From assembly GCF_016862195.1 (NCBI RefSeq), contig NZ_BOMM01000035.1, forward strand, positions 124,001 to 188,000: DNA of 64,000 bases, written 5' to 3'. Position numbers and translations under genes: made by a program. This document shows positions 8,777 to 18,154 of this stretch, piece after piece; positions within the stretch are counted from its first letter, which is position 1; each line of letters opens with the position of its first letter. This stretch comes from Paractinoplanes ferrugineus (GTDB lineage: Bacteria > Actinomycetota > Actinomycetes > Mycobacteriales > Micromonosporaceae). Below the pieces are notes generated by a model. That model was not told where the DNA came from and did no database searches. It was given only the letters and a program-made list of their open reading frames with translations.

Positions 8777-10024
8777 CTAGGAAATTTTGAAGCTCTGGGC
8801 GCCGGTGCCGTTACAGGTGTGCTGGACCAGCTGGACGCTGTCGGCGGTGCTGGCCGACGGCACGTCCAGGCACTTGCCGCTGTTGCGGTTGACCAGGTGG
8901 AAGTAACCGCTGCCCTCGGCGACGGCCTGCCACTGCTGGTTGAGGCCGTCGCTGTAGGTCCAGGTCTGGATCTTCGCGTTGTCGGCGGTGGAGACATCGG
9001 TGACGTCGAGGGCCTGCGCGGTGTTGTTCCGCTGGTTGATCCGCACGTAGTCACCGCTCGTCGGGACCAGCTGGTACTGCTGGGCGGTCGAGCCGTTGCA
9101 GGCGTACTGCTGGATCACCGTGCCGTTGGCGGTGCCGGCGGAGCGGGCGTCGACGCACTTGCCGCTGGACTTGTTCACGATGGTCTGCCAGTTCGTGGCG
9201 GGCGGTGGCGGGTTGGCGGCGCCGCCCAGCCACCGCAGTCCGTTGATCAGCCACTGGTTCTGCTGGGCGCTCGCGAACGTCGACGACGTACGCGTATTGG
9301 TCGTGTAGTTCATGCCGTTGTGGCCGAAGTTCGCGTACAACATCTTGTAGTTCTTGTTCGTCCACATGATCGGATAGAAGCCGGAGCGCCACTGCTGGTT
9401 GGGGTCGTCGCCGACCGGGAAGGTCGACGGGTCGAGCGAGGCCAGGATGTCGATGTCGGAGTTCTGCCGCAGGTCGTTGCTCCAGGAATACCACTCGCTC
9501 ACCGAGGACTGGATCGTGGCCGGCAGTCCCGCTGTCGACGGGTGGTCGCGGTCTTCGATCTTCAGCGTCTCGGCGGTCGGACCCCAGGTGTTGGAGACGA
9601 AGTTGCCCGAGCCGAGGAACGTGTTGTAGTACCAACTCCAGTCGTTCGCGCTGGTGGTGAACGCGCTGACGTGGAAGCCGAGGAAGCCGCCGCCGTTCTG
9701 CATGTAGGTCTGGAACGCGGCCCGGCGCTCGGCCGGCGGTCCGTCGTCGAGGAACATCACGACCTGCACGCCGGCCAGACCGCCGGCGCTGAGCCGGCTC
9801 CAGTCGGTGGTGGCCTCCCAGCTGAAGCCGTACTGCGCCGCGGCCTTCGGGAACCACTCCTTCGCCTCTTTGTCGAAGTCGATGTGGGCCGCGTCGTAGG
9901 TGCCGTTGTAGAACGCGAGCACCTTGAAGGCAGGTGCCGCGGCGGCCTCGGTGGGTCGCGCTGCAACGCCTGTGAGCAGGACAATCGTCGCCACGAGGGC
10001 GCGCAGGAGCAGTTTACGAGTCAT
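8777..10024 (-). CDS. Secreted ThuA-like domain protein with ricin-type lectin domain
   Basis: A 415-residue exported protein. A Sec signal peptide (about residues 1-28, MTRKLLLRALVATIVLL then ATEA-like cleavage region) precedes a ThuA-like, glutamine-amidotransferase-fold domain (about 32-275) with VLAFYNGTYDAAH, VVMFLDDG and GGGFLGFHVSAF. A proline-rich linker at about 278 leads to a ricin B lectin/CBM13 domain (about 284-415) with repeats ending QQYQLV, NQQWQAV and AQSFKIS. It probably binds and acts on a sugar polymer outside the cell; catalysis is uncertain for ThuA domains. The ATG at 10024 is chosen because the signal peptide begins there. A palindrome lies about 90 bases upstream. Confidence 0.85.
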   Translation of the reverse strand: MTRKLLLRALVATIVLLTGVAARPTEAAAAPAFKVLAFYNGTYDAAHIDFDKEAKEWFPKAAAQYGFSWEATTDWSRLSAGGLAGVQVVMFLDDGPPAERRAAFQTYMQNGGGFLGFHVSAFTTSANDWSWYYNTFLGSGNFVSNTWGPTAETLKIEDRDHPSTAGLPATIQSSVSEWYSWSNDLRQNSDIDILASLDPSTFPVGDDPNQQWRSGFYPIMWTNKNYKMLYANFGHNGMNYTTNTRTSSTFASAQQNQWLINGLRWLGGAANPPPPATNWQTIVNKSSGKCVDARSAGTANGTVIQQYACNGSTAQQYQLVPTSGDYVRINQRNNTAQALDVTDVSTADNAKIQTWTYSDGLNQQWQAVAEGSGYFHLVNRNSGKCLDVPSASTADSVQLVQHTCNGTGAQSFKIS

Positions 10025-10110
10025 CTCGGAAACCTCGGGGAGGAGAGCGGTTGGGGACGCGGCGCCGCTGCTCGACATCCTCAGCCATCGATGTCTCCGA
10101 CCACAAGGTA

Positions 10111-10123
10111 TTAGTTAAACTAA
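10111..10123. promoter_or_regulatory. Palindromic operator-like site upstream of the ThuA-lectin gene
   Basis: TTAGTTAAACTAA is a perfect inverted repeat (TTAGTT and AACTAA around one A). It stands out as AT-rich in GC-rich DNA and lies 87 bases before the gene start at 10024. Its look resembles boxes of ROK-family sugar-responsive repressors, which would fit a secreted carbohydrate-acting protein. The assignment is inference. Confidence 0.45.
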
Positions 10124-10183
10124 CTTTCGAATTTAGTGACGGGACCCGTCGAACCGCACCCGATCAACTCGGTCGGCGGCCGA

Positions 10184-10216
10184 ACCGCCCGGATCGTGGC
10201 CATCGATCCGGGCGGT
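10184..10216 (-). terminator. Hairpin downstream of the SDR gene
   Basis: ACCGCCCGGATC (10184-10195) pairs perfectly with GATCCGGGCGGT (10205-10216) around a nine-base loop, ten bases past the SDR stop at 10227. No T tract is present. Confidence 0.55.
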
Positions 10217-10226
10217 GACGCCGCCG

Positions 10227-10919
10227 TCAGGCCAGCTGGGTGTAGAACTCGCTCGGGTCCTTGGCGAGGCTCGCCTTCACGTGGGCGCTCCACTCGTCGG
10301 CCACCACCTCGAGCTTGCCCGCCTCGATGCCGTCCAGGGCCGCCTTCACGACGTCGGCCGGCGCGATCTTCGGGCCCTGGTAGTCGGCCATCATGTCGGT
10401 GTCGGCGGCGCCCAGGTGCAGGCCGGTGACCAGGGTCTGCTGGGCCGCGAGCTCGAGGCGTACGCCATTTGTCAGGTTCCAGGTCGCGGCCTTCGCCGCG
10501 CCGTAGGCACCGGCGCCGTCATAGGCGAACCAGGAGAGCGCCGAGAGGACGTTGAGGACCGCGCCGCCGGCCAGCTGCGGGGCGAAGGCCCGGATCATGC
10601 CGAGCGTGCCCCAGAAGTTGGTGTCCATCTCGCGGCGGATCGTGTCGAGGTCGCCGGAGATCAGGTTCGCGCCGGTGGAGATGCCGGCGTTGTTGATCAA
10701 CAGGGTCACGTCGTTCGCGGTCGACGCCGCGGCCGCGATCGAGTCCGGGTCGGTGATGTCGAGCCGGAGCGGCACCACGCCCGGCACGTCGATCGACTCG
10801 GGGCGGCGGGCGGCGGCGTAGACCTTGGTGGCGCCGCGCTCGATCAACTGGGCGGCGAACTCGCGGCCGATGCCGCGGTTGGCGCCGGTGACCAGGGCAA
10901 TTGCTCCGGAAATCTGCAT
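10227..10919 (-). CDS. Short-chain dehydrogenase/reductase (SDR)
   Basis: A 230-residue classical SDR, within the usual 230-260 length. The Rossmann cofactor motif TGANRGIGRE is at about residues 10-19, the NNAG motif at about 76-79, the catalytic serine in LSALSWF, and the catalytic pair in YGAAK (Tyr and Lys four apart, about 142-146). LDITDPDS resembles SDRs that select NADP(H) through the basic residues of AARRP. The substrate cannot be read. The gene is divergent from a MerR regulator and the shared 60-base region carries a MerR-type palindrome, so it is very likely controlled by that regulator. The ATG at 10919 begins MQISGAIALVTG. Confidence 0.85.
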   Translation of the reverse strand: MQISGAIALVTGANRGIGREFAAQLIERGATKVYAAARRPESIDVPGVVPLRLDITDPDSIAAAASTANDVTLLINNAGISTGANLISGDLDTIRREMDTNFWGTLGMIRAFAPQLAGGAVLNVLSALSWFAYDGAGAYGAAKAATWNLTNGVRLELAAQQTLVTGLHLGAADTDMMADYQGPKIAPADVVKAALDGIEAGKLEVVADEWSAHVKASLAKDPSEFYTQLA

Positions 10920-10935
10920 ACCGGATACGCTAGAA

Positions 10936-10953
10936 CCTGACGTTGACGTCAGG
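10936..10953. promoter_or_regulatory. MerR-type operator between divergent SDR and MerR genes
   Basis: CCTGACGTTGACGTCAGG is two perfect eight-base arms (CCTGACGT and ACGTCAGG) separated by TG. It occupies the spacer between a TTGCCC -35-like element and a TCTAGC -10-like element of the minus-strand SDR promoter. A palindrome in an over-long spacer is the signature of MerR-activated promoters. Confidence 0.7.
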
Positions 10954-10979
10954 GGCAAGTATTGCGACGGGAGTCACCC

Positions 10980-11345
10980 ATGCGGATCGGCGAACTGGCC
11001 ACCGAGGCCGGCGTGAGCGTGCGGGCGCTGCGCTATTACGAGGAGCAGGGCCTGCTGGCGGCCACCCGGAGCAACAGCGGCCAGCGGCTTTACGCCGCCG
11101 CGGCGGTCGACCGCGTGCAGCTGATCCAGAACCTCTACGCCGCCGGCCTGGCCAGCCGCACCATCGCCGAGCTGCTCCCGTGCGTGGACGCCAAGGAGAG
11201 CACACCCGAGTCGCGAGCGCGGCTGGCCGCCGAGCGTGACCGCATCGACGGCCAGATCGCCGAGCTGATCGAGACCCGCGACCGCCTCGACGCGATCATC
11301 GAGCTGACCGAGCGCCCCGAGCACAGCGGCTGCTCGATCCACTAA
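10980..11345 (+). CDS. MerR family transcriptional regulator
   Basis: A 121-residue MerR protein. The N-terminal winged helix begins MRIGELATEAGVSVRALRYY at the ATG (10980), followed by the EEQGLL and RLYAAAAV wing elements. A coiled-coil dimerisation helix covers about residues 78-112. The C-terminus has one cysteine (CSIH), and a second cysteine lies at about residue 65 (LLPCVDA). It lacks the paired cysteines of metal-sensing CueR or MerR, so a drug or redox signal is more likely. GGGAG sits about eight bases upstream. The regulated gene is presumably the divergent SDR. Confidence 0.9.
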   Translation: MRIGELATEAGVSVRALRYYEEQGLLAATRSNSGQRLYAAAAVDRVQLIQNLYAAGLASRTIAELLPCVDAKESTPESRARLAAERDRIDGQIAELIETRDRLDAIIELTERPEHSGCSIH

Positions 11346-14300
11346 CCCTGGCGTGCGATCGCCGCCGAGACCTCACCGACCCGGTCGGCGAGCAGGCCGA
11401 TCGCGCCGACCGCGCGGGTCATCGGATCGTCGCCCGCCCCGCCCAGAGCCCTCGCTCGCAGGTAAGCCGCCTTGACCTCGGCCCACCGTACGGTCTGCGC
11501 CGGGGTCAACCGGCCCCGCAACTCGGCCAGCTTCAGCAGGTTGGCCTCGGCCCCGGTCGTCAGGGTCTGCGCCTCGCCCGCGTAGTGGTCGTCGAGGACC
11601 GCTTCGACCTCGTCGTCGTTCATCGCCGGGACGATGCGTTCGGCCAGCTTGTTCATGTTCCGGTAGGAGCCCTGCAGACGGAACGGCGGCTCGGTGCGTG
11701 ACTCGTCGGACTGTGCGGCCGACGCGATGTAGGCCTGGTTGTTCCGCAACACCACCCGCTGCACCCGGTGCAGCTTTCGCAGCACCGACAGCACCTGCGA
11801 CAGCTCGGCGGCCGAGTAGGCGTAGGAGAGCCGGTCGGGTCGCACCGTCTCGTCCCCGCCGGCGAGACGCACCAGCAGTGGCAGGTCGTCGCGTGAACGG
11901 TTGGCGAGTGGCGCCAGCACCGGGTTCGAGGTGAGCGCGTTCTCCAGATAGGACATCTCGAACACGTCGGCGCGGCCGCTGAGCACGTCCCCGAGGTTCC
12001 ACACGTCGGCCCGGTTGGCGAGCATGTCGGGGATGCGGAACCGTTGCCCGCTCTCGGTGTACGGGTTTCCGGCCATGCACACCGCGAACCGCTTCCCGCG
12101 CAGGTCGTACCGCTTGGTCGAGCCTTCCCAGACGCCCTCCATCTGCCGCTGGGCGTCACACAGCGAGATGAACTTCTGCAGCAGTTCCGGCGACGTGTGC
12201 TGGATGTCGTCGAGGTAGAGCAGGACGTTGTTGCCCATCTCGAGGGCGAACGAGATCTTCTCGATCTCCTGCCGCGCGGTCGCGTTCGGTGCCGAGGCCG
12301 GGTCGATCGAGGTCACGTCGTGCCCCAGGGCGGGCCCGTTGACCTTGACGAAGACCAGGCCGAGGCGGTTGGCGACGTACTCCATGAGGGTCGTCTTGCC
12401 GTAGCCGGGCGGCGAGATCAGCAGGAGCAGGCCGGACTGATCGGTGCGCTTGGCGTCGCCGGCCGCGCCGAGCTGTCGCGCCAGGTTGTCGCCGATCAGC
12501 GGCAGGTAGACCTCGTCGAGCAGCCGATTGCGCACGAAGGCGGTCAGGACCGCCGGTTGATATTCGGCCAGGCGCAGCCGACTGCGCTCGGCGTCGGCGA
12601 GGGCATTGCGCCGCTTCTGGTACGCCCGGAAGGCCGGCCCGGTGTTCTCCCGGAACGACCTGGTGGCGGTGAGGAAGCGGTCGAGCCGGATGGCCAGCCG
12701 CCCGCCCTCGATCCGCGGGTGCACGCCGAGCAGCCCGTCGACCGTGGCCTCGAGCGCCGCCGCCGAGTCGTAGCGGGTCAGCTGCGTCCCGGTGAGCTCG
12801 ATCGCGACCGCTTCGAGGAGGTCCTCCGCACTGCCGGCGGCCGGGTCGGCGGCCCGGAACGCGGCCAGCCACCCACCGATGAGCTGCCGCCGTTCCGCGA
12901 CGGTCGGGAGCCCGGCAAGATCGTCGAGGTAGCCCCGCCCGGCCCGGTGGAACTTGTCCAGGAAGTTGCGCGCCCCGGCGGCGGTCACGAATCCGGCCGT
13001 CCCGCCGGCCAGCTCCTCGACCAGGTATTCGCCCACCGGCGAGCCGGCCGCGGCGGAGATCTCGGCCGCGAGCTCGAGCAGCGGGCCGGCGAAGCCGAAG
13101 ACCTCGCGGGCGCGGCCCAGCGAGACCGCCCGCAGGGTCCAGGCCGCCCGCTGCTCGGCAGTGGTGTCGAAGGCCCAGAACAGCTGCGCCGCGACCCGAA
13201 CCGACGGCTCGAAGCGGAGCAGCCCGGCCCCGGCGTGCAGGCGGATCAGGGCGGCCAGGATCAGGGCGGCGTCGGCATCGTGGACGCCCCGTTCGTATCC
13301 TTCGTCGATGCGGGACTCGGCTTCACGCCGTACGCGATCGCGCAATGAACCGTCGGCGAGCGCGGTCGCCGCACCCGCCGGATCGGCCGCGAAGATCGCG
13401 GCGGCCAGATGTTCGGCGCGGTAGACGGCGGAGTTCTCGGACGGCAGCGACTGCGGCCAGAACGGGCGCGTGTCGGCGATGAAGGAGGCGTCGCGGATCG
13501 GTCCGCGATAGTCCGTGCCGGTGATCGTGAAGGCGAGCTCGTCGCCGTCCGGCACCAGCGTCAGGTCGATGGCCTGCGTGTTCACCGCGAACGTGTGCCG
13601 GCCCAGGCGGATCGTCGCGCCGTCGGAGCCATAGAGATCGAGCCGGTCGCGCAGCGCCCGGCCGGCCTCCTGCCGCGCCGCCTTGACGCGTCCGTCGAGC
13701 TCCTCCGCCCGCACCCGATCGCCGAGAGCGCGCAGCTCGGCCGCCACCGACCGCAGCTTGCCGACCATCGGATCGGTGGCGAAGTAGGTGTTGACCTCGT
13801 CGAGCGTGGCCAGCCCGGCGACCCGCCGCTGCACGCTCACCAGGGTGCGCCGGGCCGACGCGACAAGCCGATCGGCGCGCCGCTGCCGGTCGTCGACGAG
13901 TCCCTGGCGGCGCCCGGCGAACGCCTCGTAGACCTCGGTGCGTTTGGCCGTGAGCTGGTCGAGGAAGTCGTCGAACTCGCCGAACCGCGACTCGAGCGCC
14001 TCCACCTGGAGCATCAGCTTCGCCGACTGCTCGTCGCAACGCTCGGGTGTGTCGGCGGCCGCGAGCCCGGCCGTGACGGCCTGTCCGAGCAGCGCGAACT
14101 CGGCCGCGAAGGCGGCTCGGCCCTCGACCGCGACCAGTTCGCGCTTGCGCCCGTCGAGGGTGGCGCGGGCCCGGTTGATCCCGCCGAGCACCGCACCGAT
14201 GCGTTCCAGGATGGCGACGCGCACGGTGGCGTCGGCGATGTCCAGCCCGCCGACCACGTCGATGACCACCTGGAGGCCGTCGGCCTGTTCCTCGAGCCGG

Positions 14301-16138
14301 TCGGTGACCGGTTTCGCGGCGGCCACGGTGGCGATCGCCGACGCGGACGCGACGAGCGAGTCGACCGCCTGCTGGTAGCCGGCGAACGCGTCCGGCTGAC
14401 GGAGGTATTCGACGGCCCGGCGGGCGGTCTCGTCCACCTCGGCGGCGAGCGAGGCCGCCAGCCCGTCGAGGCGGGCGAGGTCGACGTAGCGCATCTCGCG
14501 CAGCGTGACGGCCTGTCCCTGTTGCCGGCGCAGTGCGGCGAGCAGCCCGATCCAGCCGTCGGTGCCGGTCGGCACCTCGCCGCGGGCCCGGCGGATCAGC
14601 GCGGTCGCGGCCTCCTGCGCCGCCTCGACCGCGGCGGTGGCCTGCGCGGTGAGCTGCTGCACCGACTCGAACTCGTCGAGCACCTGCTCGGCCGTGGCCC
14701 GTACCTCGCGCAGCGGCGTGGCCAGGTCCTGCAGGTCGGCCTCGCCGAGCCAGAAGTAGTTGTCGAACAGCCTCGAGCAGGCCGCGATGATCGCCTCGAA
14801 GACCGGCCCCGACGGCGACATCTCGTCGACCATGCGGGCCACGGAGAGCGCGTCGGCGATGCCACGCACCAGGTCGGCGTTGCCGATGCGGTCGAGCGGT
14901 CCGGCGCCGATCGGCTGAGCGGCGGCGAACGTGTCGGAGACGAACGGCGTCTCCCAGATCTGCATCGGGTGGACCCGGGTGGGTTCGTCGGAGTCGTGCC
15001 GGAACGCGATGAGCGTGCCGTCGTCGAAGAGCGACCAGCCGTGGCACGTGATCGGGGTGGCCACCTCCTTGCGGATCACGTTGTAGGGCAACAGAAGGTA
15101 ACGGCCGGTGGCGCGGGCGTGGAAGACGTACAGCACGTCCTCGCCGTTCACCGACCGCACCACCCGCTCGAACTCGAGCTCGGAAGTGTCCGCGTCGAAC
15201 GTCCGGGCGGCCCCGGTGGCCAGGTAATAACCGCCCGGGAAGATGATCCCCTGGTCCTCCGGCAGTCGCTGGCAGGCCTGGCCGATCCCGTCGAGCCGCC
15301 GCACGTCCTTCGTCCGCGTGTTGAAGACGAGATGACGCTGAGTGGTCTCCTTGTAGGGCAAGACCCGGATCAAGATCAAAGGTCCGATGCGGGCGTACGC
15401 GATAGCCGCGTCGGCCAGGCTCTGCAGCGGCTCGTCCACCGGCTCGGAGAAGATCCCCTCGCCGTCCTCGGTGTTGTTCTCCACCTTGACCGTGAGGGTG
15501 CCGCCGACCGTCTCGACGAACACCGCGTCCTCGATCGAGACGTGCGGATGCCGCCCCTGGATGTGGTCGTCCCGGGTGGTCTGGGTCCACTCGAAGTCCC
15601 ACGCCGGCGGGAAGACGTGGTCTCGTTCACCCCGGTTGTCCTGATAGGACACTGTGCCGTCGGTCGCCACCCGCCAGCGCAGCACCTTGAGGTCGTCGGC
15701 CCGGGCCCCGGTCTGGAAGACCGCGAGCAGCTGCCCTTCGAGCCGGCGCAGCTGCAGCAGCCGGGTCTCCCGGAAATAGCGGTAGAGCTCGGCGAAGTCC
15801 TTCTGGAACGCCGGGTCCTCGAGCAGCGGCGAAGCCGACGGGATCAGCTTGCCGTCGGTGAAGTCGTGCACGGCGAGGACGTCGGCCACCGACGTCTCCG
15901 CCTTGAGCCCGATGAAGACGTTGTAGCCGAACAGCATCGAGCCGCCCACGTGCGCGATGTCGCGCGGCACGCAGTTGTTCTCGGTGCGCACCCGCTCGGT
16001 GCCGAGCAGGCTCATCTGCCGGCCGCCGAACGTCTCGACCCGCTTGTCGTTGAGCGCCTCGGCCCGGTTTGCCAACTCCTTGGCCTGCGCGCCCAGCCGG
16101 GCGCGCAGAACCTCGTACGTCCCCGCGTCGAGCGTCAC
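11342..16138 (-). CDS. Large AAA-type ATPase of the DNA repair ATPase (DUF3686-like) family
   Basis: A 1598-residue protein starting at a GTG that overlaps the flotillin stop (GTGA). The N-terminal region (about residues 40-470) is predicted beta-rich and contains GERDHVFPPAWDFEWTQTT, typical of the family annotated as DNA repair ATPase. A long helical, partly coiled-coil middle (about 480-900) follows. The C-terminal AAA module has Walker A SPPGYGKTTLM (about 1243-1253) and Walker B NVLLYLDDIQH (about 1304-1314). Repair is the historical name only; the biochemistry is unknown. Its coupling to a flotillin and a membrane OB-fold protein points to a membrane-associated remodelling complex. It ends four bases inside the convergent MerR gene. 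Confidence 0.8.
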   Translation of the reverse strand: MTLDAGTYEVLRARLGAQAKELANRAEALNDKRVETFGGRQMSLLGTERVRTENNCVPRDIAHVGGSMLFGYNVFIGLKAETSVADVLAVHDFTDGKLIPSASPLLEDPAFQKDFAELYRYFRETRLLQLRRLEGQLLAVFQTGARADDLKVLRWRVATDGTVSYQDNRGERDHVFPPAWDFEWTQTTRDDHIQGRHPHVSIEDAVFVETVGGTLTVKVENNTEDGEGIFSEPVDEPLQSLADAAIAYARIGPLILIRVLPYKETTQRHLVFNTRTKDVRRLDGIGQACQRLPEDQGIIFPGGYYLATGAARTFDADTSELEFERVVRSVNGEDVLYVFHARATGRYLLLPYNVIRKEVATPITCHGWSLFDDGTLIAFRHDSDEPTRVHPMQIWETPFVSDTFAAAQPIGAGPLDRIGNADLVRGIADALSVARMVDEMSPSGPVFEAIIAACSRLFDNYFWLGEADLQDLATPLREVRATAEQVLDEFESVQQLTAQATAAVEAAQEAATALIRRARGEVPTGTDGWIGLLAALRRQQGQAVTLREMRYVDLARLDGLAASLAAEVDETARRAVEYLRQPDAFAGYQQAVDSLVASASAIATVAAAKPVTDRLEEQADGLQVVIDVVGGLDIADATVRVAILERIGAVLGGINRARATLDGRKRELVAVEGRAAFAAEFALLGQAVTAGLAAADTPERCDEQSAKLMLQVEALESRFGEFDDFLDQLTAKRTEVYEAFAGRRQGLVDDRQRRADRLVASARRTLVSVQRRVAGLATLDEVNTYFATDPMVGKLRSVAAELRALGDRVRAEELDGRVKAARQEAGRALRDRLDLYGSDGATIRLGRHTFAVNTQAIDLTLVPDGDELAFTITGTDYRGPIRDASFIADTRPFWPQSLPSENSAVYRAEHLAAAIFAADPAGAATALADGSLRDRVRREAESRIDEGYERGVHDADAALILAALIRLHAGAGLLRFEPSVRVAAQLFWAFDTTAEQRAAWTLRAVSLGRAREVFGFAGPLLELAAEISAAAGSPVGEYLVEELAGGTAGFVTAAGARNFLDKFHRAGRGYLDDLAGLPTVAERRQLIGGWLAAFRAADPAAGSAEDLLEAVAIELTGTQLTRYDSAAALEATVDGLLGVHPRIEGGRLAIRLDRFLTATRSFRENTGPAFRAYQKRRNALADAERSRLRLAEYQPAVLTAFVRNRLLDEVYLPLIGDNLARQLGAAGDAKRTDQSGLLLLISPPGYGKTTLMEYVANRLGLVFVKVNGPALGHDVTSIDPASAPNATARQEIEKISFALEMGNNVLLYLDDIQHTSPELLQKFISLCDAQRQMEGVWEGSTKRYDLRGKRFAVCMAGNPYTESGQRFRIPDMLANRADVWNLGDVLSGRADVFEMSYLENALTSNPVLAPLANRSRDDLPLLVRLAGGDETVRPDRLSYAYSAAELSQVLSVLRKLHRVQRVVLRNNQAYIASAAQSDESRTEPPFRLQGSYRNMNKLAERIVPAMNDDEVEAVLDDHYAGEAQTLTTGAEANLLKLAELRGRLTPAQTVRWAEVKAAYLRARALGGAGDDPMTRAVGAIGLLADRVGEVSAAIARQG

Positions 16139-18132
16139 CGGTCCGCCGGCACCTTCGCGTCGGCGAGGCCCATCTTCTCCGCGGCGGCCAGCAGCTCACG
16201 CAGCTTGCCGGTGTCGCCGTTACCGGCCTTGATCTGCTGAGTGAGGAACGCGGTGATGCTCACGTTCGCGAGATCGCCGGTGGAGACGCTGCCGAGGGCC
16301 CGGGTCAGGTCGCCCATGAAGTCGCCCTCGCCGTCGAAATAGCGCGAGCCGAGTGCCTGCGCCACCGTCGAGTTCTCCACGAAGCCGTCCACGCTCTTGC
16401 CGAGCGTGATCGAGCCGAGCAGCTTGTCGAAGAAGATCGAGTCGCCGCCGACGATGTCGATGTCGGCCTTGGCGAGACCGACCGAGAGCACCTGGGCCTG
16501 CGCCTCGGCGATCTGCTGGTGCACGCTGATGCCGGCGAGCCGGATCTCCTTCTCCATCTCCAGCCGCAGGCGGTATTCCTCGTGGCCGCGGGTGGCGTCG
16601 TCCATCGCCGCCATCGCGCCCGCCTTGTCCTGCAGACCCTCGGCCTCGGCCAGCAGCTTGGTCTTGATCGCCTCGGCGGCGATCAGCACCTTCTCGCGCT
16701 CGACGACGTTCTCCGCCCGGCCGGTCTTCTCGACCACCTCGGCGTTGCGCTCGCGCACCTGCACGTCGGCGAGGCCGGCCGCGGCCGCCTCGGCCTGGGT
16801 GCCCTCGGCCAGCCGGATCTTGGCGCGGGCCTCCAGCTCGGCGGTCTGCTGCCGGGCCTCGGCCAGCAGCAGTTCCTCCCGGGCCCGGAACTTCGCGGCG
16901 GCCTCGGCGGCCTCGGCCGCCTTGATGTCCTTGACCAGGTGTTCCTGCGCCTCGGCCTCGGCCGCGATGATCACGGCCTGACGCGTACGCTCGGCCTCCT
17001 CGACCACCCGCAGGCGCTTGATGCTCTCCTCCTGCTCGGCGACCGTCTTCTCCACCGCGATCCGTTCCCGGATGACCTCGGCCATCGAGCGCCGCTCGGC
17101 CTCGACCTCCTTGTCCTTGGCGATGGTGGACAGTTCGGTCTCCCGCTGCCGGCCGATGACCTCGAGCATCCGGTCCTTCTCGATGCGCTCGGTCTCGATC
17201 GCGATCACGCGCTCGCGGTTCTTCTCGGCCACCGCGATCTCGCGGGCCTTGTTCTCCCCCTGCACGCCGAGCTGCTGCTGGGTCGCCAGCTTCGCGCCCT
17301 CGGCCTTCAGCATCTCCTCGGCCTGGGCGAGCGCGATCTCGGCTTCCTCGCGGGCCCGGATCGTCTCGATCTCGCGGCGCTGCTTGATCTCCGCGTCGGC
17401 CTGCCGGCGCTCGAGCTCCAGGATCGTCTCGCGGGCCGCCACGTTCTGCCGGGTGATCTCCTTCTCCTCGTTGCGCCGGAAGTCGTTGGTGCGCACCGAC
17501 TCGATGGCGGTCAACTCGGTGATCTTCCGGATGCCCTGGGCGTCGAGGATGTTCTTGGCGTCCAGCGAGATCAGCGGCGTCTGCTCGAGGAAGTCGATGG
17601 CCGCGTCCTCGAGGCTGTAACCGTTGAGGTCGGTGCCGATGACCTCGATGATCTGGTCGCGGAATTCGTGCCGCTTGGTGTAGAGGTCGACGAAGTCGAG
17701 TTGCTTGCCGACCGTCTTGAGCGCCTCCGAGAACTTCGCGCTGAACAGTTCCTGCAGCGTGGTCTCGTTGCTGGCGCGGGCCGTGCCGATCGCCTGGGCG
17801 ACCTTGATGACGTCCTCGGTGGTCTTGTTGACCCGCACGAAGAACGTGATGCGGATGTCGGCACGGATGTTGTCCCGGCAGATCAGGCCTTCCCGACCGG
17901 TCCGGACGATCTCGATCGTCTTCACCGAGATGTCCATGATCTCGGATTTGTGCAGCACCGGCAGCACGACGGCACCGGTGAAGGTGACATCGACCCGGCG
18001 CACCTTCGAGATGATCAGCGCCTTGCCCTGCTCGACCTTGCGGAACATCCGGCTGAGGAAGAACAGCACACCGATGACGATGAGAACGATGACGGCGACG
18101 AGAATGCCCAGACCTGTCGAGATTACGTCCAT
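16135..18132 (-). CDS. Flotillin family (SPFH domain) membrane scaffold protein
   Basis: A 665-residue flotillin, close to YqiK in layout. One N-terminal transmembrane helix (about residues 8-28, LGILVAVIVLIVIGVLFFL) is followed by the SPFH/band 7 domain (about 30-215, with EQGKALIISKVRRVDV and DLNGYSLEDAAIDFLEQT). An Ala/Glu/Arg-rich coiled coil with many EAE and AEA repeats runs to about 540, and the C-terminal tail contains GGDSIFFDKLLGS. Flotillins oligomerise in membrane microdomains. The ATG at 18132 is preferred over the adjacent TTG because AGGA lies about eight bases upstream. It is 22 bases after the OB-fold gene and overlaps the ATPase start by four bases. Confidence 0.9.
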   Translation of the reverse strand: MDVISTGLGILVAVIVLIVIGVLFFLSRMFRKVEQGKALIISKVRRVDVTFTGAVVLPVLHKSEIMDISVKTIEIVRTGREGLICRDNIRADIRITFFVRVNKTTEDVIKVAQAIGTARASNETTLQELFSAKFSEALKTVGKQLDFVDLYTKRHEFRDQIIEVIGTDLNGYSLEDAAIDFLEQTPLISLDAKNILDAQGIRKITELTAIESVRTNDFRRNEEKEITRQNVAARETILELERRQADAEIKQRREIETIRAREEAEIALAQAEEMLKAEGAKLATQQQLGVQGENKAREIAVAEKNRERVIAIETERIEKDRMLEVIGRQRETELSTIAKDKEVEAERRSMAEVIRERIAVEKTVAEQEESIKRLRVVEEAERTRQAVIIAAEAEAQEHLVKDIKAAEAAEAAAKFRAREELLLAEARQQTAELEARAKIRLAEGTQAEAAAAGLADVQVRERNAEVVEKTGRAENVVEREKVLIAAEAIKTKLLAEAEGLQDKAGAMAAMDDATRGHEEYRLRLEMEKEIRLAGISVHQQIAEAQAQVLSVGLAKADIDIVGGDSIFFDKLLGSITLGKSVDGFVENSTVAQALGSRYFDGEGDFMGDLTRALGSVSTGDLANVSITAFLTQQIKAGNGDTGKLRELLAAAEKMGLADAKVPADR

Positions 18133-18154
18133 CAATTAGTCCTTTTCCTGGTTT

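Noticed and set aside
13409..16240. 943-residue plus-strand ORF opposite the large ATPase
   Set aside because: Antisense shadow with low-complexity Arg/Gly/Val composition; the minus-strand frame has Walker motifs.
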